Assembly: GCF_905171765.1 (NCBI RefSeq)
Contig: NC_053389.1
Location: forward strand, 785,112,772 to 785,176,771
Direction: 5' to 3'
Length of the DNA stretch: 64,000 nucleotides
Source of the DNA: Bufo bufo
Lineage: Eukaryota; Chordata; Amphibia; Anura; Bufonidae
Part shown: piece after piece, positions 1 to 10,193 of the stretch
Layout of the letters: each line of letters opens with the position of its first letter
Position numbering within the stretch: the first letter of the stretch is position 1
The notes under the pieces: generated by a model
What the model saw: only the letters and a program-made list of their open reading frames with translations
What the model was told of the DNA's origin: nothing
Databases searched by the model: none
Translations under genes and position numbers: made by a program

Positions 1-386
1 CGGCGGTTTGCCATGTTTTCGGCCTGCTCTCCGTTTTTTGAAGGCGCTTTATGTGAAACAGTCTTTTGACTTTGTGCGGCCTGCGTCGATGGCGAGATGA
101 GATCCTGTTCGGAATCAGCAGAATCCAAATCTGTTGAGCTGAATGAGACCCTTTGTTGATTGTTTCTTTTCTGTTTATTTTTATTGCGCAACTTTTTAAA
201 GCTTGAACGGGGTGCGTTCTGTTTGGAGTCTGTCCATGTATACACCTGGTTGGACTGATAGTCAAGCAGATCACGGTTAAATTTCCTTTGCTTGAATTTA
301 ATGAGATCGTCCTCCATTTTTTGAAGATCATCCTTTAGTTTGTTATCCAGGTTAATAAATTCAGGGTTATTAATCTGTGTGCATAG
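1..386 (-). mobile_element. Penelope-like element ORF fragment
   Basis: Read on the minus strand, this stretch is open throughout and encodes a lysine-rich, coiled-coil-like segment (NLDNKLKDDLQKMEDDLI, then KQRKFNRDLLDYQ and VYTW), followed by a low-complexity Ser/Gln/Asp-rich linker. This resembles the N-terminal part of the long ORF of vertebrate Penelope-like elements, upstream of the reverse transcriptase. It is a different copy from the one at 55640-58313. It runs off the window and interrupts the MITE that begins at 387. Confidence 0.55.
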
Positions 387-510
387 GGCTATGTTAAAGA
401 TAATACAAACTGATCCGTTCTGAATGGATGCAGATGTTTGTATTATCTGAACGGATCCGTCTGTGCAGATCCATGGTGGATCCGCACCAAACGCGAGTGT
501 GAAAGTAGCC
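387..510. mobile_element. truncated Harbinger-type MITE
   Basis: The right end of the MITE that is complete at 60147-60562, ending GTGAAAGTAGCC followed by TAA. Its left part was removed at the junction with the Penelope-like fragment. Confidence 0.75.
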
Positions 511-916
511 TAATGTGTATGGGGAGTTCCAAGTCTTCCCAACTAGCCATGTCGGGGGAGAGAAGGATCGAGCATGTTGAATTTCAACACCTGCTCCTTT
601 GTTCTCCCAGGAAATAAGACACGTCCGGCGGTGGCTTTCTACTTTTCTCCCCTTCGGAAACCCATTCACTCTCAGTCGAACCGAACATGTTTATATGTAT
701 TGGGGAGATAACTCTTGAAGGCAACTTAAAACTTCATTAACTTCTGGTGCTCTAGGCAGATAAGACATGTTTGTCAAAAACCAAAGCCTGTATTTAACCT
801 GAAGAACTTGATCCTGTGGTTTGGGGCCACCATCATAGCATCCACAATGCATTCTTCATTGTACCAGAGGATGATTGGGGATAATATGACATGGCAATGA
901 CTGGCAAAAAACATAA

Positions 917-2029
917 TGCAGCGTCCCACTAGTGAACGTGGACACTGCCAAGTTGTTGTATTGTATACTGCATATATTTGCATCTTAAATCTCTGTTAAC
1001 AGGCTGGTAGGGTGCACTACATCACATCCACCACTAGATGGGGATAGCACTAGTATATATATACCTCAGTTCAGGCCTATTTAGTGAGTTGAGAAGATGT
1101 ACAGTTGGAGTTCAGTGTGTGTGTGTTGAGGAGATGGAGTAGCTGAAGTGAGGAGCAGGGGGAAGGACAGAGGCCCCCTCCTCTCCGCTCTCTCTCTGAG
1201 GCCCCAAGGTCTAGAGGAGCCAAGTGATCTTTTCCCAAGTTTTAAGCCAAGAAGTAAGGCTGAGGTGAGACCTCCTTCTGCAGTTTATCCCTCCAGGAGG
1301 ACAAGTGGAAAATTGTGTTTTGACTACAGAAAAGACAAAGTAAGATAACAGCCATCTTATTATGCTTATGAGTTCTTTTGGTTTCGGTGTAGGACAATCT
1401 AGCTACAGGCAGCCTCACCGGTACATAGAAGACAGAAAGGCCAATCTGTTATGTCACTTATGTGGAATAAAGGATCAGAAACCACCGTTACTGGGATTAG
1501 AATAAGGCAAGGAGCTAGATACCAGCCAGTTGGAGTTTCACTAACATAACTGAACTTTAATTTGAAGTTTTTATCTACAAGAAGCCTGTTACCTGGGATT
1601 ACAATGTATTACCTCTGCATTCAAGAGAGAGACTGTGTTATCTGTGAATGTCACTGTGTTATCTGTGAATGTCACTGCTACTGAGAACCAGCAAAACAGA
1701 AAAAGTTGTGAGTTGGATTCAACTGCTGTCTTACTCCTTAATTCAACTACTACTCTCACCATTGTTGTACCACGACGGTACTGGCGTCACGACTAAAGGG
1801 ACCTAGCCATAAGCACATAAAGCCAAGTTACCACCAAGGGCACCTCAGCCCCATCTGGCCTGTGTCCCTCATATCAGAGTGTGCCCCGGAGAATCCAGTG
1901 CTGTTCTCCCCTTCACTGCACTGCTGGCCCCGGGAAGCATCTGCTGACCGTGAGTAACCGATGAACTGTTGTACCCTTTTGGCCCACCGTGAACCTCACG
2001 TGTTCTCCCCTGCGGACCAGCACGTTGCA
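917..2029 (+). repeat. 5' LTR of LTR element, copy 1
   Basis: It begins TGCAGCG and ends CGTTGCA, the usual TG...CA termini, and is preceded by ATAA at 913-916. A TATATATATA run at 1054-1063 is a possible TATA box. The same sequence recurs as the partial 3' LTR at 4723-6049 and as a solo LTR at 60964-62011. Confidence 0.88.
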
Positions 2030-2036
2030 TATAAAA

Positions 2037-2054
2037 ATTGGCGTCACGAACAGG
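2037..2054 (+). promoter_or_regulatory. primer-binding-site-like motif 1
   Basis: ATTGGCGTCACGAACAGG begins 8 bases after the LTR end. TGGCG...GAACAGG resembles retroviral primer-binding sites complementary to the 3' end of a tRNA. Confidence 0.55.
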
Positions 2055-2123
2055 ATTATATTCCTTGGCTCCTCATTGAAAAGTGGATTTGTGCATCGCT
2101 GCATTTGTGTGCCCCCTTAATAA

Positions 2124-2141
2124 ATTGGCGCTGTGAACAGG
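2124..2141 (+). promoter_or_regulatory. primer-binding-site-like motif 2
   Basis: ATTGGCGCTGTGAACAGG, a second version of the motif 87 bases downstream of the first. It is also present in copy 2 at 11245-11262, where most of the first is deleted. Confidence 0.4.
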
Positions 2142-2514
2142 ACTCAGTAACAAAATTGTGCACCATAGTGAACTGCCTTATGTGAATAAGCCCCATCTAT
2201 TTTGCTGTTTTATTGGGCAAAATAATTGTTCAAAACGTTTACCAAGTGCCTGACTGTCATGTGCTGATTGTCTGCTACAAAATCGCATCACTGAAATTAA
2301 GAAATTGTGGATTTTTTTTCTTGTGTTAGTAACACTGCTTGCTTTATTTGAATGGACATTTGGTGCGTCCAAGATGGCCGCCTAAAGTGCTTACAAATTT
2401 CAACTGCGCTATCACTTTGCAGAAACGCCCTGTTTGGCGCGAAGAAGTGGTTCACACCCCCTTCAGAGCGGGAAAACCTGAGCACCGCCCTTTCTTTAAA
2501 GCAAGACTCTGCCA

Positions 2515-3420
2515 TTGGACAAAATGGGTGGAAGTCTGTGTGGATTGTCACTGTGCCCACTTATTGGGTGCTTCGTTGAGGACTCAATCCAGTGTGGGTG
2601 TTCTAGTGTGCGGGAGACTGCAGAGCCGTCTCCAGTGTTGAGTCAGCCCCCGTGTTTTTCCCAGCCACAAAAACAAATTGGGATACTGCCTATTAATACT
2701 CTTATTCCTTTGGAGACTCAACCTGACGAGGATAATGCGCCAGCGCCACTGGTGCCCCTGCAAGAACTACCAGTGCCTAGTATTACAACTACTATTATCG
2801 CTGCATCTAAGCCTCCAGATAAAAAAATATTAAGTGACGCCCCTCCTGAGAGAGTGGGAAAGATATCTCTGCTAAGCCATCACCTCATTAGCAGGGATTA
2901 CAATATGAGGGCCGCCTCCCCTGTGCTGCCAAACCTGGGGGGGCGTGCCAAAGGAAAGGTGGAGTCTATGCGATCAGTGGACGACTCTTCTAGATGTGTT
3001 CCTGCCTCCAGACATACAAGGAGATGATGTGCCTACTGATAGGGCAAGACAGCCAGAGCATGAGATGGGTGAGCCGCCAGCATATACACCAGGATTGGAG
3101 CTGCCGCCCCGCCCATGGCCATGGTCAGGGCTCTGTCATTTTCATCGCCCATGCGAGGGTTTCCTAAAACCAGACCCCCTATCGCCTGTCCTAATGGCCT
3201 AATGGCTGAAATACGTGAGGCTGCCATCCAGAAAACCACCCAGAAAATGAAATATTTTGAAGAAGTCGCCAAGACGATCCTTAAAGATCCCCGTGACTGT
3301 CAGCCCCGGCTGGAAAGGAGGACGGGAGTTGTTGTGACATTTGACAAGGACCGAGGCTTCGGCTTCATTTTAAAGAGAGTGGCACCAGCCGGGATTATTA
3401 TGGTAATTGCCGGTCAGTAA
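2515..3420 (+). pseudogene. Gag-like proline-rich ORF leading into a cold-shock domain, copy 1 (frameshifted)
   Basis: Open segments at 2515-3027, 2945-3202 and 3115-3420 read as successive parts of one ancestral protein separated by small indels. A G run has seven Gs here and six in copy 2, and a short CTAATGG duplication lies near 3192. The N-terminal part is rich in Pro, Ser and acidic residues with no membrane segment. The middle has PPAY (3074-3085), a PPxY late-domain motif, followed by a Pro/Trp-rich stretch. The C-terminal part has a basic helical segment (IQKTTQKMKYFEEVAKTIL) running into GVVVTFDKDRGFGFI, the RNP1-type start of a cold-shock domain. No CCHC zinc knuckle was seen. Gag identity is inferred from position and PPxY only. 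Confidence 0.6.
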
Positions 3421-3525
3421 AGCGGAGCTACCTACCGGGATATTAACACAACCTCCGGGACGGATAAAAAGTAGAGTTCACCCGCGCGGAGGGCCTTAGA
3501 GGCCCCTACGCCGCCGCAGTGTCCC
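3313..3525 (+). pseudogene. cold-shock domain, copy 1 (frameshift and stops)
   Basis: The first half reads TGVVVTFDKDRGFGFI, matching the beta1-beta2 region with the aromatic RNP1 core typical of cold-shock domains (Y-box, Lin28, CspA). The second half is in the -1 frame and contains SRDYYGNCRSVKRSYLP and then KVEFTRAEGLRGPY, matching the family's KVEF..EG.RGP signature in the last strands. The frame changes at TTTAAAG (3369-3375). Stops lie at 3444-3446 and 3465-3467. Cold-shock domains bind single-stranded RNA or DNA. The domain assignment is strong; function in this copy is excluded unless frameshifting and readthrough occur. Confidence 0.72.
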
Positions 3526-3868
3526 GTTTGCAGCCTGAGCCAGAGGACTGGGAGTGTACCGCTGATGTCACTAAAACAGAGACTGAGTCAAAGACCCGGC
3601 AGGGCCTGCCCGGTCCACATATCAAGAAAGATCGTCCTTCATAGGCCCCAATATCTTTTGTCAACCAACAGTCCTGGAAGGAGGAGCCAGTCCTTAGCCA
3701 TCACCTAACCTCAGTCGGCGGACGAAAGAGATAGCTGATATGGAGGAGCAAGAGAGGATATAGACTTACCTAGAGGGACAGGGTCAAGCACCTGACCACC
3801 GGAGTCCCTTTGATCCCACAACCGCTGCTGCACAAGAGCCAGATGACAGCCCGCTTGCCCGTGCCTCA

Positions 3869-4057
3869 ATGCCGAAACACGTCTACTTACCCGAGAGACT
3901 GACTTATGCCCGGTCCAGGGTTCGCACTAAGGAAGAGATCCTGGCGGACGTCCTCAAGCCTACACCAAGTGAGATACCAGTCCGCATCTTGCATCCTGTT
4001 GGTACCGTTGTGTGGCCTGCTGTTCCTCAAAGCCGGGAAAAAGTGGATGATTCATAG
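3869..4057 (+). pseudogene. C-terminal segment of the element ORF, copy 1
   Basis: This short open stretch (VYLPERLTYARSRVRTKEE, then EIPVRILHPVGTVVWPAVPQS) is conserved with 12844-13167 of copy 2. It is not recognised. It probably belongs to the same ancestral protein downstream of the cold-shock domain. Confidence 0.45.
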
Positions 4058-4722
4058 GAAGAAGGTGAACCGGATGAACAAGATACCTACCTGTAAGTAG
4101 GCCTGTAGGCCATTCTACAACAACTGTCTCCAATGGAGCCAGTGTTTTTGTCCCAGTATGGACTGATGCCAGTTCCCCACGGCAAGTGGCAGTTTCCTAG
4201 GCCACTGTACAGCCTAGTGGCCCTTTAACATTTCAGGACTCCCTGCCAGATAACCTTTGTTTTTTGCCCTACCTGTAGTTGCGCCTGGTTTACACAAAGT
4301 TTTTCCCTTCCTATTCCCTCTTCAGGTTGATGAGGGTTATGGAACAGGACTATTATAATGTTTAAGTAATTTTACCCAGAAAGACATTCTTCTGTGATTG
4401 TTTATGTGCAATTCCTATGTTTGCAATTTCACAGACTTTTTGCACTTTTCTTATTATGCTGCACTTAAAAAGTTTTATATTCTAAAGACTTGGTTGGACT
4501 TTGCCATGGACTTTATATTATGTTTGTGAAATCAACGCCCATTTGTGTCACCTCCAAGATCAGAAGAAGCCCCGCCCAACATCCCACTTTGCATTGTGAA
4601 CCACATAATTTATTGTGTTTTTATAAAGTGTATTACAAGAATGTGAATTTTCATACTGTTTTTCATATTTTATATCAGTATATCTGCCTGTATGCTCTCC
4701 CCCTTTATATATTTTTCAGGAG

Positions 4723-6049
4723 AAGTACAGAGGCCCCCTCCTCTCAGCTCTCTCCAGAGGAGCCAAGTGATCTTTTCCCAAGTTTTAGGCCAAGAAGCAA
4801 GGCAAAGGTGAGACCTCCTTCTGCAGTCTATCCCTCCAGGAGGACAAGTGGAAAATCGTGTTTTGACTACAGAAAATACAAAGGAAGATAACAGCCATCT
4901 TATTATGCTTATGGGCTCCTTTGAATTTGGTGTAGGACAATCTATCTACAGGCAGCCTCACCGGTATATAGAAGACAGAAAGGCCAATCTGTTATGTCAC
5001 TTAAGTGGAAGGAAGGATCAGAAACCACCGTTACTTGGATTAGAATTAGGCTACTTTCACACTTGCGGCAGTGTGATCCGGCGGGCAGTTCCGCCGATCT
5101 GCCGCTGACTGAAAGCATTTGTGAGACGGATCCGGGTGCGGATCCGTCTCACAAATGCATTGCAAGGACGGATCCGCCTCTCCGCTTGTCATGTGGACTG
5201 ACGGATCCGTCTTGTACATTTTTTCACATTTTTACCGATCTGCGCATGCGCATGCCGGAACGACTGATCCGGCATTCTGAATGCCGGATCCGGCGCTAAT
5301 TCATTCCTATGGGAAAAAATGCCGGATCCGGCGTTCAGGCAAGTCTTCAGTTTTTTTCGCCGGAGAGAAAACCGTAGCATGCTGCGGTTTTCTCTTTTGC
5401 CTGATCAGTCAAAACGACTGAACTGAAGACATCCTGATGCAAACTGAACGGATTACTCTCCATTCAGAATGCATGGGGATAACACTGATCAGTTATTTTC
5501 CGGTATAGAGCCCCTGTGACGGAACTCTATGCCGGAAAAGAACAACGCTAGTGTGAAAGTAGCCTAAGGCAAGGAGCTAGATACCAGCCAACTGAACTTT
5601 AATCTGAAGTTTCTTATCTACAAAAAGCCTGTTACCTTGGATTACAATTTATTACCTCTGCATACAAGAGAGATTGTGTTATCTGTGAATGTCATTGCTA
5701 ATAAGAACCAGCAAAACAGTAAAAGTTGTGACTTTAATTCAACTGCTGTCTTACTATTTAATTCAACTACTACTCTCATATTGTTGTACCACAACGGTAC
5801 TGGCGTCACGACTAAAGGGACCTAGCCATAAGCACATAAAGCCACGTTACCACCAAGGGCACCTCAGCCACCATCTGGCCTGTGTCCCTCATATCAGAGT
5901 GTGCCCCGGAGAATGCAGTGCTGTTCTCCCCTTCACAGCACTGCTGGCCCCGGGAGGCATCTGCTGACCGTGAGTAACCGGTGAACTGTTGTACCCTTTC
6001 GGCCCACCGTGAACCTCACGTGTTCTCCCCTGCGGACCGGCACGTTGCA
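4723..6049 (+). repeat. partial 3' LTR of copy 1, interrupted by a MITE
   Basis: It matches the 5' LTR from about position 1163 onward and ends CGTTGCA at 6049, followed by ATAA. The first quarter of the LTR is missing. A 516-bp MITE is inserted at 5049-5564. Confidence 0.85.
5049..5564. mobile_element. Harbinger-type MITE with proven empty sites
   Basis: Terminal inverted repeats GGCTACTTTCACACTTGCG and CGCTAGTGTGAAAGTAGCC are flanked by TTA and TAA, the 3-bp TWA target of PIF/Harbinger transposons. The same LTR position is uninterrupted at 1503-1505 and 61527-61529 (TAA), which defines the ends. It has no coding capacity. Confidence 0.85.
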
Positions 6050-6411
6050 ATAACAGAAAACCCCTCAAAGAAATGTAAGGTTCTTCAAGTCAATCAGCAG
6101 TCTGGAAAGTCCACCTTGGCGAGGGCTTTAGTTACCTGACACAAAGCTGCATATCAAAAAGTGTGCAATATGTCTGCAGCTAGAAGTCACACGACAATGT
6201 TCTTTGGTTGGAGTCCCAAGTAAATTAGTATTTGGATCAGTGGTTTCAAGTCACATTTGAGTTATGGTTTGGGACCCGGGACTACACAGTATGAAAAACT
6301 GCACTAGTTATGCCCTTTTTCATTAGAACTACTGCATACTGTCACACAAGGTATAAATGGAAGAAAAAAAAATCAAATATGATTATAATATATAGGAAGC
6401 GATTAGGTTAA

Positions 6412-8953
6412 CCGCCTCCGGACCGCCTAACGCAGGATCGCGTTCCGGAGGCGGCAGCTCCAGGCAGAGTCACGCATCTATGCGTCATCTCGCGAGACGC
6501 GAGATTTCCTGTGATCGCGCGCACACAGGCGCGCGCGTTCACAGTATCGGAAGGTAAGCGAGTGGGTCTCCAGCCTGCCAGCGGCGATCGTTCGCTGGCA
6601 GGCTGTAGATGCGATTTTTTTAACCCCTAACAGGTATATTAGACGCTGTTTTGATAACAGCGTCTAATATACCTGCTACCTGGTCCTCTGGTGGTCCCTT
6701 TTGCTTGGATCGACCACCAGAGGACACAGGCAGCTCTGTAATAAGTAGCACCAAACACCACTACACTACACCCCCCCCTCTGTCACTTATTAACCGCTTA
6801 TTAACCCCTGATCACCCCTGATCACCACATATAGACTCCCTGATCACCCCCCTGTCATTGATCACCCCCCTGTAATTGATCACCCCCTTGTAAGGCTCCA
6901 TTCAGACGTCCGTATGTCTTTTACGGATCCACGGATACATGGATCGGATCCGCAAAACACATACGGACGTCTGAATGGAGCCTTATAGGGGGGTGATCAA
7001 TGACAGGGGGGTGATCACCCCATATAGACTCCCTGATCACCCCCCTGTCATTGATCACCCCCCTGTCATTGATCACCCCCCTGTAAGGCTCCCTTCAGAC
7101 ATCCGTATGTTTTTTTCGGATCCACGGATACATGGATCGAATCCGCAAAACACATACAAACGTCTGAATGGAGCCTTACAGGGGGGTGATCACCCCATAT
7201 AGACTCCCTAATCACCCCCCTGTCATTGATCACCCCCCTGTAAGGCTCCATTCAGACGTCCGTATGTTTTTTACTGATCCACAGATACATGAATCGGATC
7301 CGCAAAACACATACGGACGTCTGAATGGAGCCTTACAGGGGGGTGATCACCCCATATAGACTGCCTGATCACCCCTCTCTCATTGATCACCCCCCTGTCA
7401 TTGATCACCCCCCTGTAAGGCTCCATTCAGACGTCTGTATGTTTTTTACAGATCCACGGATACATGGATCGGATCCGCAAAACAAATACGGACGTCTGAA
7501 TGGAGCCTTACAGGGGGGTGATCAATGACAGGGGGGTGATCACACCATATAGACTCCCTGATCACCCCCTGTCATTGATCACCCCCCTGTAAGGCTCCAT
7601 TCAGACGTCCGTATGTTTTTTACAGATCCACGGATACATGGATCGGATCCACAAAACACATACGGACGTCTGAATGGAGCCTTACAGGGGGTTGATCAAT
7701 GACAGGGGGTGATCACCCCATATAGACTCCCTGATCACCCCCCTGTCATTGATCACCCCCCTGTAAGGCTCCATTCAGACGTCCGTATGTTTTTTACAGA
7801 TCCACGGACACATGGATCGGATCCACAAAACACATACGGATGTCTGAATGGAGCCTTACAAGGGGGTGATCAATGACAGGGGGGTGATCACCCCATATAG
7901 ACTCCCTGATCACCTCCCTGTCATTGATCACCCCCCTGTCATTGATCACCCCCCTGTAAGGCTCCATTCAGACGTCCGTATGTCTTTGTCTTTTGCCGAG
8001 ATATTTCTCTCACCCAGCATGGGTATATGTAAAAAGACACCCCAAAACACATTGCCCTACTTCTTATGAGTACGGCGATACCAGATGTGTGACACTTTTT
8101 TGCAGCCTAGGTGGGCAAAGGGGCCCACATTCCAAAGAGCACCTTTCGGATTTCACAGGGCATTTTTTACAGATTTTGATTTCAAACTACTTCTCACGCA
8201 TTAGGGCCCCTAAAATGCCAGGGCAGTATAACTACCCCACAAGTGACCCCATTTTGGAAAGAAGACACCCCAAGGTGAGTTCATGGAAGTTTTTATTTTT
8301 TGTCACAAGTTAGTGGAATATGAGACTTTGTAAGGAAAAAAATAAAAATAAAAAATCTACATTTTCCGCTAACTTGTGACAAAAAATAAAAAGTTCTATG
8401 AACTCATTATGCCCATCAGCGAATACCTTAGGGTGTCTACTTTCCGAAATGGGGTCATTTGTGGGGTGTTTGTACTGTCTGGCCATTGTAGAACCTCAGG
8501 AAACATGACAGGTGCTCAGAAAGTCAGAGCTGCTTCAAAAAGCGGAAATTCACATTTTTGTACCATAGTTTGTAAACGCTATAACTTTTACCCAAACCAT
8601 TTTTTTTTTTGCCCAAACATTTTTTTTTTATCAAAGACATGTAGAACAATAAACTTAGAGAAAAATTTATATATGGATGTCGTTTTTAAAAAAAAAAAAT
8701 ACAAGTGAAAGTGAAAAATGTCCTTTTTTTGCAAAAATTTCGTTAAATTTCGATTAATAACAAAAAAAGTAAAAATGTCAGCAGCAATGAAATACCACCA
8801 AATTAAAGCTCTATTAGTGAGAAGAAAAGGAGGTAAAATTCATTTGGGTGGTAAGTTGTATGACCGAGCAATAAACGGTGAAAATAGTGTAGGTCAGAAG
8901 TGTAAAAAGTGGCCTGGTCATTAAGGGTGTTTAAGCACTGGGGGCTGAGGTGG
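6412..8953 (+). mobile_element. piggyBac-like non-autonomous element, copy 1
   Basis: TTAA at 6408-6411 and 8954-8957 flanks the element, and the duplicate locus has a single TTAA (62367-62370), which proves insertion and target duplication. The ends are CCGCCTCCGG and, reversed, CCACCTCAGC, so the inverted repeats are short and imperfect. No transposase was found. The interior has a tandem hairpin array, then AT-rich inverted segments repeating CATTTTGGAAAG. piggyBac is favoured over Kolobok because the ends lack AAAGG. Confidence 0.75.
6893..7985. repeat. tandem array of hairpin units inside the piggyBac-like element
   Basis: Six full units and one half unit recur about every 160-175 bases. 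Each is a palindrome of about 95 bases (GGCTCCATTCAGACGTCCG ... CGGACGTCTGAATGGAGCC) separated by GGGGGGTGATCA-rich spacers. Short open frames starting MEPYRGV are by-products of the repeat. Confidence 0.85.
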
Positions 8954-9099
8954 TTAAAGGCCACTTTAAATCTCCTTAACTACTCTCCGTTATCAGTGCT
9001 CACTGTCACCCCTGATAACCTCTCCCTCTATTACTCCACATAACATTTCTTTTGGACTCTATATAAGTTTTCATCAAGGTGTCCCCTATAGTTTCCTAC

Positions 9100-9205
9100 C
9101 ATGGTAACGCTGCCGGGGGTCCTTCGCCAGCTGCACTGCAATCTTCAGGCCGATGCCTGATGAGCACCCTGTTATAAGGACGGTCTTCTTGCTGTCATTA
9201 GCCAT
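9100..9205 (-). CDS. RDH8: exon 1 of a second, tandem RDH8 paralogue
   Basis: This is an intact copy of RDH8 exon 1: ATG at 9205-9203, the same 106-nt length, the same cofactor loop and a GTAGG donor. It differs by one base (Gln33 instead of Glu33). It lies about 14 kb beyond the stop of the complete gene in the same orientation, inside a duplicated block that also carries the upstream region. The remaining exons would lie left of the window. It could instead be an orphan exon if the duplication stopped in intron 1, but the preserved frame, donor and start suggest a young, possibly working paralogue. Confidence 0.85.
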
Positions 9206-9253
9206 TGTGCCCTGTTCTCAGTGCGCTGACAACCCTCCTCTGCAAGAGATCCC

Positions 9254-9259
9254 GGATTA
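9254..9259 (-). promoter_or_regulatory. candidate CRX/OTX2 site upstream of paralogue exon 1
   Basis: The same TAATCC motif lies at the same distance from the second exon 1 and in the same flanking bases as at 62667. Its retention shows the proximal upstream region was copied along with the exon. Confidence 0.38.
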
Positions 9260-9999
9260 TCACAACACCTTGTGACAGAGCATTTTCCAGATGACTGTCC
9301 CTTTTAACCTCTTCAATACCTCAAGGGTCAAAGGTCCCAATCACTTTCCTATGTTAAAGTATTATAATGTATCCTGCTGCTCTTTTTTCTCATCTATGTT
9401 TTTACCACTAATTAAATGTAAAATAATAGTCATGTTCTCTAGGTCGTATATTCTCTGCTGCTGGGACCCTCAGCAATCAGCTGAGATCTGTGGCAGCAGG
9501 TGTTCAATTCCCCTGCAGCGCCACTAGTGGAGAAGCAAAGCATTACACAGATTACATTAAAATTTTATGAGTTTTCTGTGGAATGAACAGACACTTTGGG
9601 TCCTCCAGAGCAAGAGACACCCTGATTAGTAGACGAGGGTCCTAAGTAGGGGATGGTGCTTCTTTTAATGGAGAAATATTAACTATTAGAGTCTTTGAAA
9701 ATATGTTTCCTAAATGAAACAACCTCTTTAAGTACTTGTCCAGGTTGTTCCAGGTAGTCTCTGTAGAGGGGTTCCTACAGGTTCTCCTCTCCTTGATTGA
9801 CAGCTTCCTGTTCTCCACGCATCCATTTGCAATGAATAATGTTAAGAACTTTGTTTCTTCCCAATTATGGCTCACTATACTGAAATCATTACCAGCATTT
9901 ACTGTGAGCTGTAGAATGATAATAACAAATTCAGACACAATGACCCACCCAGAGGTCAAAGTGTTTGATAGAGGGAGGTGACTGCTTCAGTGGCTTTAC

Positions 10000-10137
10000 C
10001 ATGGCAGCCAACCCTAACCCTAAACTTGTCCGCCCTCATGTTCTAATGATTGGTGGGGTTGTCTGCACCTGGACCTCCATCGATCAAATCCTGAGGTTAG
10101 GTCATGGATATCTAAGTACTGGAAAACCCCTTTAAGG
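10000..10137. mobile_element. truncated TTAAAGG-type (T2/Kolobok-like) MITE end
   Basis: Reversed, this begins TTAAAGGGGTTTTCCAGTAC, the end sequence of anuran T2-type MITEs. The opposite end is not recognisable. It is also present in the right duplicate near 63550. Confidence 0.45.
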
Positions 10138-10193
10138 TTAAAATTCCTGGGTGGACCTGAAAAGCGATGGAACATCTGAAGAGGCTCTAGATA

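Larger units (their letters stand above)
917..6049 (+). mobile_element. non-autonomous LTR retroelement with cold-shock-domain ORF, copy 1
   Basis: Two LTRs bracket 2.7 kb of internal sequence with no reverse transcriptase, integrase or protease recognisable in any frame. The 4-bp target duplication ATAA (913-916 and 6050-6053) is intact. The polypurine tract and the first part of the 3' LTR were lost in a deletion joining internal sequence to LTR near 4722. The internal coding region carries a Gag-like ORF with PPxY and a cold-shock domain. Absence of pol suggests mobilisation by a partner element. The 4-bp TSD suits a retrovirus-like or Gypsy-like integrase, but the class is not certain. 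Confidence 0.82.

Noticed and set aside
6893..7985. CRISPR-like array
   Set aside because: Regular spacing and palindromic repeats are present, but the spacers are also repeats, units are about 160-175 bases, and the context is a vertebrate transposon.
6975..8069. Series of short ORFs beginning MEPYRGV
   Set aside because: They are the same hairpin repeat unit translated again and again within a non-coding transposon.
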